A program made the translations under genes and the position numbers. The notes under the pieces are model-generated. The model saw nothing but the letters and a program-made list of their open reading frames with translations, had not been told where the DNA came from and did not search any database. From positions 19,788 to 83,787 of the forward strand of contig NZ_JAHLYP010000029.1 in assembly GCF_025127995.1 (NCBI RefSeq): a stretch of DNA of 64,000 bases. The letters run 5' to 3'. This document shows positions 8,511-19,898 of the stretch, piece by piece; position 1 is the stretch's first letter; each line of letters opens with the position of its first letter. The DNA comes from Synechococcus sp. CS-1332 (lineage in GTDB: Bacteria > Cyanobacteriota > Cyanobacteriia > PCC-6307 > Cyanobiaceae).

Positions 8511-9626
8511 ATGGATCCCATCCCCCTGCGCCGAACCCCCCTGGATGCCGCGGCCGTCGCCGCGGGAGCCCGCATGGTGCCCTTTGCCGGCTGGCAGATG
8601 GCGATCCAGTTCGCCGGTCTGGTGCAGGAGCACAACGCCGTGCGGCAGCACTGCGGCGTCTTTGACATCTCCCATATGGGGGTGCTCACCCTGCGGGGGC
8701 AAGGCACCAAGGATGCCCTGCAGCGGCTGGTGCCCACCGACCTGTTCCGCATCGGCCCCGGTGAGGCCTGCTACACCGTGCTGCTCAACGAAGCCGGCGG
8801 CATCCGCGACGACCTGATCGTCTACGACCGGGGCCGGGTGGCCGGCCCCGAGGGGGAGCGGGATGAACTGGTGCTGGTGATCAACGCCGCCTGCGCCGAG
8901 GCCGACACCGCCTGGATCGCCAGCCAGCTGGAACCCGAGGGTGTCCTCATCAGCGACCGCAAGGGCGATGGTGTGCTGCTGGCCCTGCAAGGCCCGGACG
9001 CGCCCGCCCGCCTCGAGGCCCTCACGGGCACCAGCCTGGCGGGGCTGCCCCGCTTCGGCCACCGGGAGCTGGCCATCGACGGGGCGCCGCTGTTCGTGGG
9101 CCGCACGGGCTACACCGGCGAGGACGGCTTCGAGCTGCTGCTGGGCCGCGCGGCCGGCCTGGCGCTCTGGCAGCGCCTGCTGGCCGACGGCGTCACCCCC
9201 TGCGGCCTCGGCGCCCGCGACACCCTGCGGCTGGAGGCGGCGATGCACCTCTACGGCAGCGAGATGGACGCGGCCACCACCCCCCTGGAGGCGGGTCTGG
9301 GCTGGCTGGTGCACCTGGAGATGCCCGCCGACTTCATCGGCCGCGCCGCCCTGGAGCGCCAGACGGCCGAGGGGGTGGGCCGGAAGCTGGTGGGGCTGAA
9401 GCTGCAGGGCCGTGCGATCGCCCGCCATGGCTATCCGGTGCTGCAGGACGGCCTGCCGGTGGGTGAAGTCACCAGCGGCACCTGGTCCCCCACCCTGGGG
9501 GAGGCGGTGGCCCTGGCCTACGTGCCGGCGGCGGCGGCCAAGCCCGGCACCGAATTGGCGGTGGAGATCCGCGGCCGGGCCGAGCCGGCGCTGGTGGTGC
9601 GGCGGCCCTTCTACCGGCGCGGCTGA
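8511..9626 (+). CDS. gcvT: Glycine cleavage system T protein (aminomethyltransferase)
   Basis: A 371-residue tetrahydrofolate-dependent aminomethyltransferase. It takes the aminomethyl group from the lipoylated H protein, releasing ammonia and forming 5,10-methylene-THF; in cyanobacteria this recycles photorespiratory glycine. Visible motifs are MVPFAGWQMAIQF, CGVFDISHMG, the TGYTGEDGFELL folate-site segment and the C-terminal GEVTSGTWSPTLGEAVALAYV. The chosen start is the ATG at 8511; 32 further codons are open upstream, but without family similarity. GcvH and GcvP are not in the window. Confidence 0.95.
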   Translation: MDPIPLRRTPLDAAAVAAGARMVPFAGWQMAIQFAGLVQEHNAVRQHCGVFDISHMGVLTLRGQGTKDALQRLVPTDLFRIGPGEACYTVLLNEAGGIRDDLIVYDRGRVAGPEGERDELVLVINAACAEADTAWIASQLEPEGVLISDRKGDGVLLALQGPDAPARLEALTGTSLAGLPRFGHRELAIDGAPLFVGRTGYTGEDGFELLLGRAAGLALWQRLLADGVTPCGLGARDTLRLEAAMHLYGSEMDAATTPLEAGLGWLVHLEMPADFIGRAALERQTAEGVGRKLVGLKLQGRAIARHGYPVLQDGLPVGEVTSGTWSPTLGEAVALAYVPAAAAKPGTELAVEIRGRAEPALVVRRPFYRRG

Positions 9627-9704
9627 GGACTGAGCACTGGGTCCTGAGGAAGCCGGGGCGGCGGGCGCCCTGTGGGAAACTCGCGGATTGATGTGTTCTT
9701 TTCC

Positions 9705-11528
9705 ATGCGCAGCCACGGGTGCGGCGACCTGCGCAACGACGCCATCGGCCAGCAGGTCCAGCTGTGCGGCTGGGTCGACCGGTGTCGTGACCACGGCGGG
9801 GTGATCTTCATCGACCTGCGTGACCGCACGGGCACCGTTCAGATCACGGTGGATCCCGACCTGGCTCCCGCCGCCTTCGCCGTGGCAGAGCGGCTGCGCA
9901 ACGAGACCGTGCTGCGGGTGGAGGGCAAGGTGCGGGCCCGGCCGGCCGCGTCCCTCAACGAACGCCTGGCCACCGGAGCGATCGAGGTGCTGGCGAGCGG
10001 CCTCACGGTGCTCAACGAGGTGCGCGGCAACCTGCCCTTCCCGGTGTCGGTGCACGACGAAGAGAACACCCGCGAGGAGCTGCGCCTGCGCCACCGCTAC
10101 CTGGACCTGCGCCGCGAGCGCATGGCCCGCAACCTGCGGCTGCGCCACGCCACGGTGAAGGCCGCCCGCGGCTTCCTGGAGGGGGAAGGCTTCATCGAGG
10201 TGGAAACCCCGGTGCTCACCCGCTCCACCCCCGAGGGCGCCCGCGACTACCTGGTGCCCAGCCGGGTCTGCGGTGGGGAATGGTTCGCCCTGCCCCAATC
10301 GCCCCAGCTGTTCAAGCAGCTGCTGATGGTGGGGGGCCTGGAGCGCTACTACCAGCTGGCCCGCTGCTTCCGCGACGAGGACCTGCGGGCCGACCGCCAG
10401 CCGGAGTTCACCCAGCTGGACATGGAGATGAGCTTCATGGACCAGGAGCAGATCCTGGCGCTCAACGAGGGCCTGATCGCCGCCATCTGGAAGGCCGTCA
10501 AGGGGATTGAGCTGCCCCGCCCCTTCCCCCGCCTCACCTGGCACGAGGCGATGGCCCGTTACGGCACCGACCGGCCCGACACCCGTTACGGCATGGAGCT
10601 CACCGATTTGAGCGACCTGGTGGCCACCATGGGCTTCAAGGTGTTCTCCGGGGCGGTGGCCGCCGGTGGATCGGTGAAATGCATCGCCGTGGCCGGTGGC
10701 AATGAGGCCGTCAGCAACGTGCGCATCAAGCCGGGTGGCGATGTGTTCAGCGAGGCCCAGAAGGCTGGAGCCGGTGGTCTGGCCTTCATCCGGGTGCGGG
10801 CCGACGGAGAGATCGACAGCATCGGTGCCATCAAGGACAACCTCGACGCCGATAAGAAGGCGGAACTGCTGGAACGCACCGGCGCCGGGGAAGGCACGCT
10901 GCTGCTGTTCGGCGCCGGTGACACCGCCACGGTGAACAAGGCCCTCGACCGGGTGCGCCAGTACCTGGCCCGCGAACTCGGCCTGGTGCCGGCCGAGCGG
11001 GACAACGACCAGTGGAACTTCCTCTGGGTGGTGGATTTCCCGATGTTCGAGTTCAACGCCGGCGAGAACCGGCTCGAAGCCCTGCACCACCCCTTCTGTG
11101 CCCCCAACGCCGGGGATCTGGGCGACGACCCCGCTGCCTGGCCCGAGACACTCCCCACGGCCCGCGCCCAGGCCTACGACCTGGTGCTCAACGGCCTGGA
11201 GCTGGGCGGCGGTTCCCTGCGCATCCACGATTCCGCCCTGCAGCGCCAGGTGCTGCAGACCATCGGCCTGCCCCTGGCGGAGGCCGAGCGCCAGTTCGGC
11301 TTCCTGATGGAGGCCCTCGACATGGGCGCCCCGCCCCACGGCGGCATCGCCTTCGGCATGGACCGGCTGGTGATGCTGCTCGCCGGCGAGGAGTCGATCC
11401 GCGACACGATCGCCTTCCCCAAGACCCAGCAGGCCCGCTGCCTGATGACCCAGGCCCCGGCCGACGTGGCGCCGAAGCAGTTGGAGGAACTGCACGTGGC
11501 CAGCACCTGGGTGGACGAGGAGGCCTAG
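9705..11528 (+). CDS. aspS: Aspartyl-tRNA synthetase
   Basis: A 607-residue class IIb synthetase of the bacterial type. An N-terminal OB-fold anticodon-binding domain ([12 protein letters not shown]...IDLRDRTG) leads into the catalytic core with motif 2 ([18 protein letters not shown]). The bacterial GAD insertion follows, and the core resumes through motif 3 ([14 protein letters not shown]). It charges tRNA-Asp. The ATG at 9705 gives the [11 protein letters not shown] opening usual in picocyanobacteria and is preferred over a GTG eleven codons upstream. Whether it is discriminating or also charges tRNA-Asn cannot be told from the sequence alone. Confidence 0.96.
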   Translation: MRSHGCGDLRNDAIGQQVQLCGWVDRCRDHGGVIFIDLRDRTGTVQITVDPDLAPAAFAVAERLRNETVLRVEGKVRARPAASLNERLATGAIEVLASGLTVLNEVRGNLPFPVSVHDEENTREELRLRHRYLDLRRERMARNLRLRHATVKAARGFLEGEGFIEVETPVLTRSTPEGARDYLVPSRVCGGEWFALPQSPQLFKQLLMVGGLERYYQLARCFRDEDLRADRQPEFTQLDMEMSFMDQEQILALNEGLIAAIWKAVKGIELPRPFPRLTWHEAMARYGTDRPDTRYGMELTDLSDLVATMGFKVFSGAVAAGGSVKCIAVAGGNEAVSNVRIKPGGDVFSEAQKAGAGGLAFIRVRADGEIDSIGAIKDNLDADKKAELLERTGAGEGTLLLFGAGDTATVNKALDRVRQYLARELGLVPAERDNDQWNFLWVVDFPMFEFNAGENRLEALHHPFCAPNAGDLGDDPAAWPETLPTARAQAYDLVLNGLELGGGSLRIHDSALQRQVLQTIGLPLAEAERQFGFLMEALDMGAPPHGGIAFGMDRLVMLLAGEESIRDTIAFPKTQQARCLMTQAPADVAPKQLEELHVASTWVDEEA

Positions 11529-11628
11529 GCGCCGCCGGCCTGGGCCAAGGCGATCACGGCAAGGCGAAACGAACGCATGAAACCTCAGTAGCTTCGCTGT
11601 AACACCTCCTCCATCCCGCAACCCCGCC

Positions 11629-12114
11629 ATGGCCGTCACCGCCCCTGCCATCAACATCGGCCTTTCGCTGAAGCATCGCGAGGAGATCGCCGCGGGCCTC
11701 GGGCGCGTGCTGGCCGACAGCACCGTGCTCTATGCCAAGACCCACGGCTTCCACTGGAACGTCACCGGGCCGATGTTCAACGCGCTGCACCTGATGTTCA
11801 TGGAGCAGTACACCGAGCTCTGGACCGCCCTCGATCTGATCGCCGAGCGGATCCGGGCCCTTGGGTTGCCGGCCCCTTACGGCGCCTCGATCTATGCCGG
11901 TCTCTCTTCGATCCCGGAGGCCAAAGGGTTTCCCGACGCTCTTTCCATGGTGCGCGAGCTGGTGGAGGGCCATGAGGCCGTGGCCCGCACCATCCGCTCG
12001 GTGTTCACCCTGGCCGATGAGGCCAACGACCAGCCCACCGCCGACCTGCTCACCCAGAGACTCCAGCTGCACGAGAAGAACGCCTGGATGCTGCGGAGCG
12101 TCCTGGAGGGGTGA
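11629..12114 (+). CDS. dps: Dps-family ferritin-like protein
   Basis: A 161-residue ferritin-like four-helix protein of the Dps family. The ferroxidase-site signature is KTHGFHWNVTGPMF, followed by HLMFMEQYTELWTALDLIAERIRALG, with the His and acidic residues shared across the dimer interface. Such proteins form 12-mers that oxidise and store iron with hydrogen peroxide and protect DNA. It is monocistronic between aspS and pyrG. Within this window it joins katG as a peroxide defence. Confidence 0.93.
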   Translation: MAVTAPAINIGLSLKHREEIAAGLGRVLADSTVLYAKTHGFHWNVTGPMFNALHLMFMEQYTELWTALDLIAERIRALGLPAPYGASIYAGLSSIPEAKGFPDALSMVRELVEGHEAVARTIRSVFTLADEANDQPTADLLTQRLQLHEKNAWMLRSVLEG

Positions 12115-12161
12115 GCTCTGCGCCGGCCCACGCTCGCTGGCGGACTGGAAGGGGTCGGTAG

Positions 12162-13853
<1,692 letters not shown>

Positions 13854-13961
13854 GGCCCCTGAGGGCGAACCGCAGGGCGATGCGGGCCCCAGGCCGCCCG
13901 CCCTGTTGCCCTGGAGCTTCAGCCAGGTCCTGGCCTGGGAGTTTCCGCTGCACCTTTGCCG

Positions 13962-14606
13962 ATGGCCGTCACTGAAGCGGCCCTGCCCGTGGTGGAAACC
14001 TTCCATTCGCTCCAGGGCGAGGGACTCCACTGGGGCCGCAGCGCCTTCTTCATCCGCCTGGCCGGCTGCCGTGTGGGCTGCTCCTGGTGCGACACGAAGC
14101 AGTCGTGGCCTGAGGCCGCCCATCCACTCCTCCCCCCGGCGACCCTGGCGCTGGAGGCGCAGCAGGCGGCGGTGGCAGGGGCCGGCTTCGTGGTGATCAC
14201 CGGAGGGGAACCCCTGCACCACGATCTAAGCGAGCTCACGGAGGCGCTGCGCCAGCACACGCTGTTGCCGTTGCACCTGGAAACCAGCGGCGTGGACCGC
14301 CTGAGCGGCAGTTTCGACTGGATCACCCTCTCCCCGAAACGTCATCGCCCCCCTGAGGAGGGCCTGCTGCGCCATTGCAACGAACTCAAGATCATCGTGC
14401 ACGAGCTGGCTGACCTGGTCTTCGCGGAGGCCATGGCCGGGGAGGCCCGCCTGCTGCGGGAGGGCACAGGTTCTGAGGCGCCGGTCCTGCTGCTTCAGCC
14501 TGGCTGGCAGAGCACCGGGGGCCAGGCCCTGGCCCTGGACTACGTGCGCTCCCATCCAGGCTGGCGGCTCAGCATGCAGCTGCACAAGGAACTGGGGGTG
14601 CGTTGA
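13962..14606 (+). CDS. queE: 7-carboxy-7-deazaguanine synthase
   Basis: A 214-residue radical SAM enzyme of queuosine biosynthesis. It opens with VVETFHSLQGEG, followed by the cluster ligands CRVGCSWCDT (CX3CX2C) and the SAM-binding TGGEPLHH. It converts 6-carboxytetrahydropterin to 7-carboxy-7-deazaguanine, the substrate of QueC, which is encoded 2.3 kb downstream. The ATG at 13962 is preferred to a TTG two codons earlier. The stop TGA overlaps the ATG of the following diguanylate cyclase (TGATG, 14604-14608). Confidence 0.93.
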   Translation: MAVTEAALPVVETFHSLQGEGLHWGRSAFFIRLAGCRVGCSWCDTKQSWPEAAHPLLPPATLALEAQQAAVAGAGFVVITGGEPLHHDLSELTEALRQHTLLPLHLETSGVDRLSGSFDWITLSPKRHRPPEEGLLRHCNELKIIVHELADLVFAEAMAGEARLLREGTGSEAPVLLLQPGWQSTGGQALALDYVRSHPGWRLSMQLHKELGVR

Positions 14607-16237
14607 TGGCACGCTCCCTTCGCTTTCTGGCCTTCAACATTGTCACGGCCCTGGGGTTCATCGCCCTGGGGATAGGGACGCATGTCGTCATCAGCAATCG
14701 TCTGCAGGAGAAGGCACGCGCCAACCTCCGTTCGAGCACCACGGCCTTGACACTGGACATCAGTCAGTCGGTCAGCAAGTCTGTTCGCTCCATGCATGGG
14801 CTCACGGCACGGCTCAGTGTCGATCCCTCGATCTCCTACGAGACTTTCCGGGAGCTCGCCCACCAGAGCGTCGACCCACTGACGGGATTGATTTTTGTGG
14901 AGTGGCAGCCTCTGGTGACGAAACAGAATCGAGAGGCCTTCGAGCGTTCGGTGCGCAGACAGGGTGGCCTGTTCAGCGATTTCCAGCTGTGGGAACCCGT
15001 CAATGGCAAGGACGGCTCCATACCCGCTCGGGAGCGCGACTTTCATGTCCCGGTGCTCTATGTCTACGACGTCATGAACAAGGCCAGCACGACGCTGGGG
15101 CTGGATCTGGCCTTCTCCCCTGAACGGATGGAGTCGAAATGGCGTGCCAGAGATGCAGGAGATCCCGTGGCCTCGGGCCTGTTCCGGGTCATCCGCTATC
15201 CGGGTGATTCGGTTCAGCCCATGGGCTTCGCCGTTACCGTTCCCGTGTACCGTGGTGGAATCATTCCTGGAACATTTAGTCAACGAAATGAACAGATCGA
15301 AGGCTTCGTGGCACTGGTCTACGACCTCAAGATCCTGCTGCAAAACGAACTCAAGGATCTCAGGGAGCAGGGCCTCAATCTGACCATCTCCCAGGAAGGG
15401 ATGCCCGAATCCAGACTTGCGGTTCCCGCTGGTCCCGCCACTGGGCTGAGCGCAGAGAAACGCACACTCATCTACGGAACAACCTGGATCATCCGCCTGG
15501 ATGCCTCCAAGCAATTTATCGCTGTGCAAAAGTCTGCCCAGGATGACCTCCTGCCCTGGCTGGTCACCCTGATGGGCATGATCATTTTTGTCTTTCTGTT
15601 CGTCCTGCAGCGCAACGTGAACAAGCTGCAATTGGCCCGCAAGGAACTGATTGCCAGCAACGCCCTGCTGCATCGTTCGCAGGAACAACTCAAGGAACTG
15701 GTCGTCCACGATCCCCTCACCAACCTGTTCAACCGACGTGGTTTCCAGGAGCGAGCGATCCCGGAGCTGGCACGGAGCCGGCGCTATCACCTGCCACTGG
15801 CGCTGCTGATGTTGGACCTGGATAACTTCAAGCAGGTTAATGACCTTTGGGGACACCACATCGGCGATGTCGTGCTGCAACGGCTTGGCCATCAGCTGCA
15901 GAACAGCCTGCGGGCAACGGATGTGGTGGCGCGTCTGGGCGGAGAGGAATTCGCGATCCTGCTCAGCCATACCCGATTGGAGGACGCACTGGCGATCGCT
16001 GAGCGGCTCAGGCAGGAAGTCGCAGACGTTGTCCACCATTCAGAAGGCCCTGACATCGAGGGCCGTGTGGGCATGCCGGACTTCCAGATCACCTTGAGCA
16101 TCGGTTGCGCCATGGCAGAACCCGGCTTGGACCTCGACGGGCTGCTCGCGCTGGCCGACTCCGCGCTCTATGCCTCCAAGGCCGGAGGGCGCAACCGGGT
16201 CACGGCAGTCAACGCTCCAGCGGCCCCCTCGTCATGA
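14606..16237 (+). CDS. Membrane diguanylate cyclase with CHASE sensor domain
   Basis: A 543-residue protein. One membrane helix (residues about 5-29) and a second (about 315-335) flank a periplasmic CHASE-type domain (about 70-250, including the LIFVEWQPLV region). A short coiled linker leads to a GGDEF domain. The active site is GGEEF at about residue 445, with an RATD (RxxD) inhibitory site five residues before it, so it should make cyclic di-GMP from two GTP and be product-inhibited. DPLTNLFNRRGF and LDNFKQVND are the usual flanking motifs. It is coupled to queE by a TGATG overlap. Its base composition looks less GC-rich than its neighbours. Confidence 0.9.
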   Translation: MARSLRFLAFNIVTALGFIALGIGTHVVISNRLQEKARANLRSSTTALTLDISQSVSKSVRSMHGLTARLSVDPSISYETFRELAHQSVDPLTGLIFVEWQPLVTKQNREAFERSVRRQGGLFSDFQLWEPVNGKDGSIPARERDFHVPVLYVYDVMNKASTTLGLDLAFSPERMESKWRARDAGDPVASGLFRVIRYPGDSVQPMGFAVTVPVYRGGIIPGTFSQRNEQIEGFVALVYDLKILLQNELKDLREQGLNLTISQEGMPESRLAVPAGPATGLSAEKRTLIYGTTWIIRLDASKQFIAVQKSAQDDLLPWLVTLMGMIIFVFLFVLQRNVNKLQLARKELIASNALLHRSQEQLKELVVHDPLTNLFNRRGFQERAIPELARSRRYHLPLALLMLDLDNFKQVNDLWGHHIGDVVLQRLGHQLQNSLRATDVVARLGGEEFAILLSHTRLEDALAIAERLRQEVADVVHHSEGPDIEGRVGMPDFQITLSIGCAMAEPGLDLDGLLALADSALYASKAGGRNRVTAVNAPAAPSS

Positions 16238-16297
16238 CTGGAGCGCTTGCCGCGCCCCCGGCCCTGCCCATGCGCCCTCTTGCTGCGTACCCCAGGC

Positions 16298-16846
16298 TCA
16301 GAGGGCCTGGGCCGGCTGCTGCACCTTCTCCGCCTTCCAGAGCCGCCAGCGCAGCTGCAGATCCTTGGGGGTGTACACAACGATCGGCCGGCTGGCGTCG
16401 TAGGGCACCACGAAGGGCTTGCTGCCCATGGGCACGAACACCTTGCGTTTGGCCTGGCCGGGGGGGCAGGCCATGCGGGTCGATACCGTCGGCCCCACAT
16501 CGCTCACGGTGTAGACGCTGACACCCAGGCCCTTCAGCTTGCTGGCACGGAAGCGGCCGCGGAAGGCCTGCTGGTTGCAGTCGGCCTCCACCTGGCGGCC
16601 GGGGATCAGCTGCACCCGCCAGTCGCTCGGGTGGGGGGAGAGGCGCGGATCGGTGCCGGGGGGCAGCACACCGGGCAGCTGGATGACCCAGCGGGTCTGG
16701 CCGGCGGCGGCGGCGGGGTAGGGCTTGAGATCCAGCTGGGGAATGGCCAGGGCCGGAGCCCCCAATCCTGCGAACAGGGACGGCAGGGTGACGATGACGC
16801 TGGCGGTGGCCGCCGTCAGGCTGGCGCGGCGCAGGGCGTGGGCCAT
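16298..16846 (-). CDS. eco: Ecotin-type periplasmic serine protease inhibitor
   Basis: A 182-residue protein with a Sec signal peptide (hydrophobic run ending in APALA near residue 34) and a mature domain matching ecotin throughout: [26 protein letters not shown], a [11 protein letters not shown] strand, the reactive loop [11 protein letters not shown], and the closing [20 protein letters not shown] (20 residues). The two conserved cysteines would form the ecotin disulfide. The P1 position, Met in E. coli, is Arg124 here, favouring trypsin-like proteases. Ecotin dimers inhibit serine proteases in the periplasm. The ATG at 16846 is chosen; one at 16858 is possible. It is divergent from queC. 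Confidence 0.9.
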   Translation of the reverse strand: MAHALRRASLTAATASVIVTLPSLFAGLGAPALAIPQLDLKPYPAAAAGQTRWVIQLPGVLPPGTDPRLSPHPSDWRVQLIPGRQVEADCNQQAFRGRFRASKLKGLGVSVYTVSDVGPTVSTRMACPPGQAKRKVFVPMGSKPFVVPYDASRPIVVYTPKDLQLRWRLWKAEKVQQPAQAL

Positions 16847-16929
16847 GGGGATCCTCATCCGATCACGATGGCATCCTCGGGCTTCTGCGGCCGCTTCCAC
16901 AATGGGGGCACCTTGCTGCTGCCGGCCCC

Positions 16930-17655
16930 ATCACGCCCCCCCCTGCCACGCCACTCGCCATCGCCCTGCTCTCCGGCGGGCTGGATTCGGCCACCGCCGC
17001 CGCCCTGGCGATCGAGGCGGGCCACCGGGTGATCGGTCTCTCCTTCGATTACGGCCAGCGCCACCGGCGTGAGCTGGCCGCCGCCGCCACGGTGGCCGCC
17101 GCCCTGGCACTGGAGGAGCACCATGTGATCGCCGTGAACCTGGCGGCCTGGGGCGGCTCGGCCCTCACCGATCCGGCCATCCCCGTGCCTGATTCCGGGG
17201 TGCGCGAGGGGGTGATCCCCACCACTTACGTGCCCGGACGCAACACGGTGTTCATCGCCCTTGGGCTGAGCCTGGCCGAAGCCCGCGGCGCCGGCAGCCT
17301 GGTGCTCGGGGTCAACGCGGTGGATTATTCCGGCTATCCCGATTGCCGACCCGACTACCTGGCCGCCTTCCAGAGCCTGGCCGACCTGGCCAGCAAGGCG
17401 GGGCGCCAGGGCCAGGGGGCCCGCCTCTGGGCGCCGCTGGTGGCCTGGGACAAGACCACCATCGTGCGTGAAGCCCTGCGGCTGGGGGTGCCGATCGCGG
17501 CCACCTGGAGCTGCTACAGCGGCGAGGATCTCCCCTGCGGCCGCTGCGACAGCTGCCGCATCCGTGATGCCGCCCTGGTCGCTGCCGGCCGGGCCGACCT
17601 GGCCAGCGCCGCCATCCGCGCCGGTGCCGCCATCAGCGCCGGAGCCGACCGTTGA
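16930..17655 (+). CDS. queC: 7-cyano-7-deazaguanine synthase, non-standard or damaged start
   Basis: ATP-dependent enzyme turning 7-carboxy-7-deazaguanine into preQ0, following QueE. The PP-loop SGGLDS (about 16972-16989) begins the domain, [12 protein letters not shown] and [17 protein letters not shown] follow, and the C-terminal zinc site is [15 protein letters not shown]. The first in-frame ATG, GTG or TTG is the GTG at 17029, which would delete the PP-loop, so it cannot be the true start. An ATC at 16930 lies where the family Met-Thr start is expected and would give 241 residues. A run of eight C (16936-16943) could alternatively hide an indel. The stop overlaps the TTG start of pabB. 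Confidence 0.85.
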   Translation: MTPPPATPLAIALLSGGLDSATAAALAIEAGHRVIGLSFDYGQRHRRELAAAATVAAALALEEHHVIAVNLAAWGGSALTDPAIPVPDSGVREGVIPTTYVPGRNTVFIALGLSLAEARGAGSLVLGVNAVDYSGYPDCRPDYLAAFQSLADLASKAGRQGQGARLWAPLVAWDKTTIVREALRLGVPIAATWSCYSGEDLPCGRCDSCRIRDAALVAAGRADLASAAIRAGAAISAGADR

Positions 17656-18980
17656 AGAGCGAGCCGCTCCCCTGGCTGGAGCCCAGGGCCCTGGCCCGGG
17701 TCCTGGCGGCGCGTTTCGGCCAGGACGGGCTGGTGCTGCTCGACGGCGACGGCAGCACCCTCGGCCGCCGTGGCGTCCTCGGGGTGGATCCGGTGGCCAC
17801 GGTGGACTGCCGGGGTCTGCCGGGGACCCCAGGCGCCGGCGATCCCTTCGCTGTCCTGGCGGACCTGGTGCGCCAGGGGGGGCCGTGGCTGGGCTGGCTC
17901 GGTTATGAGGCCGGGGCCTGGGTGGAGCCCGCCGATCACTGGCAGGTCTCCGACTTGGCCAGCCTGTGGGCGGTCCGCCACGACCCCCTGATCCACTTCG
18001 ATCGGGGCGAGCAACGGCTCTGGCTCGAGGGCGACGACCTCGGCCGGTTGGCGGCCATGGTCCAGCTGCTGCAGGATCCAGCCACGGTGACGGACGTGGC
18101 CGCTGAGGTGGCCGCGACTGGGGAGCGCCCGGCCGATGGGGCTGGCATCGCGCGGGGCGACTGGCACTGGCACACCTCCCCGGAGGACTACGCCGGGCAG
18201 GTGCGGATCCTGCGCGAGTGGATCGCCGCCGGTGATCTGTTTCAGGCCAACCTCACCGCCTGCTGCGAGAGCGTGCGGCCGCAGCGGCCCGATCCGCTGA
18301 CGCTCTATCGCCGCCTGGTTCAGCACGGGCCGGCCCCGTTCGCGGGCCTGGCGATCGCCGGTGAGGAGGCGGTGATCTCGGCCTCCCCCGAGCGCTTCCT
18401 GCGCCTGCACCCCGATGGGCGGGTGGAGACGCGGCCGATCAAGGGCACCCGGCCGCGTCACGGCGACCCCGATGCCGATGCCGCCAGCGCCGCCGCCCTG
18501 ATCTGCGATCCCAAGGACCGGGCCGAGAACGTGATGATCGTCGACCTGCTGCGCAACGACCTGGGCCGGGTCTGCGTGCCGGGCTCGGTGCATGTCCCGC
18601 AGCTGCTGGGGCTGGAGAGCTACGCCCATGTGCACCACCTCACGTCGGTGGTGATGGGCCAGCTCGCCGACGGCTGCGGCCTGGTGGACCTGCTGCGGGC
18701 CTGCTGGCCGGGGGGCTCGATCACGGGTGCGCCCAAGGTGCGCGCCTGCCGGCGCCTCAACCAGCTGGAGCCGGTGCCGCGGGGGCCCTACTGCGGCTCC
18801 CTGTTCCACCTCGGGGCCGACGGCGGTTTCGACAGCAGCATCCTCATTCGCACCCTGCTGCAGAAGGGCCGCCGCCTGCGGCTGCACGCCGGTGGCGGCA
18901 TCGTCGCTGACTCCGACCCGGTGGGGGAGGCCCGGGAGATGGGCTGGAAAATCGAACCCCTGTTGGAGGCCCTGGCATGA
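17652..18980 (+). CDS. pabB: Aminodeoxychorismate synthase component I
   Basis: A 442-residue chorismate-using enzyme. [11 protein letters not shown] contains the lysine typical of PabB; anthranilate synthase TrpE has PIAGT there. It also has [18 protein letters not shown], and the C-terminal [12 protein letters not shown] and [10 protein letters not shown] motifs of the chorismate-binding fold. With a glutaminase partner (PabA, not here) it makes 4-amino-4-deoxychorismate for folate. The start is a TTG overlapping the queC stop (TTGA, 17652-17655), and the stop overlaps pabC (ATGA), so the three genes form one tightly coupled unit. Confidence 0.9.
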   Translation: MKSEPLPWLEPRALARVLAARFGQDGLVLLDGDGSTLGRRGVLGVDPVATVDCRGLPGTPGAGDPFAVLADLVRQGGPWLGWLGYEAGAWVEPADHWQVSDLASLWAVRHDPLIHFDRGEQRLWLEGDDLGRLAAMVQLLQDPATVTDVAAEVAATGERPADGAGIARGDWHWHTSPEDYAGQVRILREWIAAGDLFQANLTACCESVRPQRPDPLTLYRRLVQHGPAPFAGLAIAGEEAVISASPERFLRLHPDGRVETRPIKGTRPRHGDPDADAASAAALICDPKDRAENVMIVDLLRNDLGRVCVPGSVHVPQLLGLESYAHVHHLTSVVMGQLADGCGLVDLLRACWPGGSITGAPKVRACRRLNQLEPVPRGPYCGSLFHLGADGGFDSSILIRTLLQKGRRLRLHAGGGIVADSDPVGEAREMGWKIEPLLEALA

Positions 18981-19849
18981 GCGGCGGCGGCGCTACCGCC
19001 CCGGGGCCCAAAGCGATCGCCTGGATCGACACGCCAGCGCCGCAAGGAACCTGGGGCGACCCGGACCAGCTCAGCCTGCCCCTGAACGACCGGGGCCTGC
19101 TGCTGGCCGATGGCTTGTTCGAGACGGTGCTGGTTCAGGCGGGGCGCCCCCGGCTGCTGGAGGAGCACCTGGCGCGCTGGCAGGCCTCGGCCGCCAGCCT
19201 CGGCATGGCCCCACCCCCCGGCGCCGATCGGGTGCTGCCGCTGCTAACGGACGCCGTGGCGCTCAGCGGCCTCAGCGGCGATGGCGCCCTGCGGCTCAAC
19301 TGGAGCCGGGGCAGTGGCAGCGGGCGGGGCCTTGGCCTGCCGGGGCCGGGCGAACCCCAGGGGCGACCGCGCTTCTGGTTGCAACTGAGCCCCTGGACGC
19401 GCCCCTGCACGCCGGTGGCGGTGATCGTCAGCGGCCTGGAGCGCCGCAACCCCGACAGCCTGGTCAGCCGCTGCAAGACCTTCGCCTACGCCGGCGCCAT
19501 CCAGGCCCTGCGGGAGGCCCGGGCCGCCGGAGCCGATGACGCCCTGCTGCTGGGAGGCGGCAGCGACCTCTGCTGTGGCACCAGCGCCAACCTGCTCGTG
19601 CGGCTCAAGGGCGAGTGGCTCACACCCCCCCTGGCCAGCGGTTGCCTGCCGGGGGTGATGCGGGGCCGTGGGCTGGCCCTGGGGCTGGTGCGGGAGGGCG
19701 GCCTCGGCGTCGCCGACCTGCTCGCCAGCGAGGGGGCCCTGCTGATCAACAGCCTGGGCCACCGGCCGATCCGCCGCTGCGAGGGCCGTGATCTGCCCCT
19801 GCCTAGCGGAGCCGAGGGCCTGTGGGAGCGGCTGCTGGCGTCGTCATAG
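18977..19849 (+). CDS. pabC: Class IV aminotransferase, probable aminodeoxychorismate lyase
   Basis: A 290-residue fold-type IV PLP enzyme. LNDRGLLLADGLFETVLVQ is the typical N-terminal strand, SRCKTFAYAGAI carries the Schiff-base lysine, and DDALLLGGGSDLCCGTSANLLV is the phosphate-binding region. Following pabB with an ATGA overlap, it most likely removes pyruvate from aminodeoxychorismate to give 4-aminobenzoate. A D-amino-acid or branched-chain aminotransferase cannot be excluded from the family alone; the operon is the main argument. The N-terminal 20 residues are Gly/Pro/Ala-rich and unlikely to be part of the fold. Confidence 0.85.
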   Translation: MSGGGATAPGPKAIAWIDTPAPQGTWGDPDQLSLPLNDRGLLLADGLFETVLVQAGRPRLLEEHLARWQASAASLGMAPPPGADRVLPLLTDAVALSGLSGDGALRLNWSRGSGSGRGLGLPGPGEPQGRPRFWLQLSPWTRPCTPVAVIVSGLERRNPDSLVSRCKTFAYAGAIQALREARAAGADDALLLGGGSDLCCGTSANLLVRLKGEWLTPPLASGCLPGVMRGRGLALGLVREGGLGVADLLASEGALLINSLGHRPIRRCEGRDLPLPSGAEGLWERLLASS

Positions 19850-19898
19850 GTTGACCCAGAGCCGATCGATCACCTTGTCCGACGCTGTGGGGGGCCTG

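Noticed and set aside
7941..11723. A 1260-codon open frame on the minus strand opposite gcvT and aspS.
   Set aside because: It is antisense to two well-supported genes, has no recognisable domain and a His/Gln/Gly-rich composition typical of shadow frames in GC-rich DNA.
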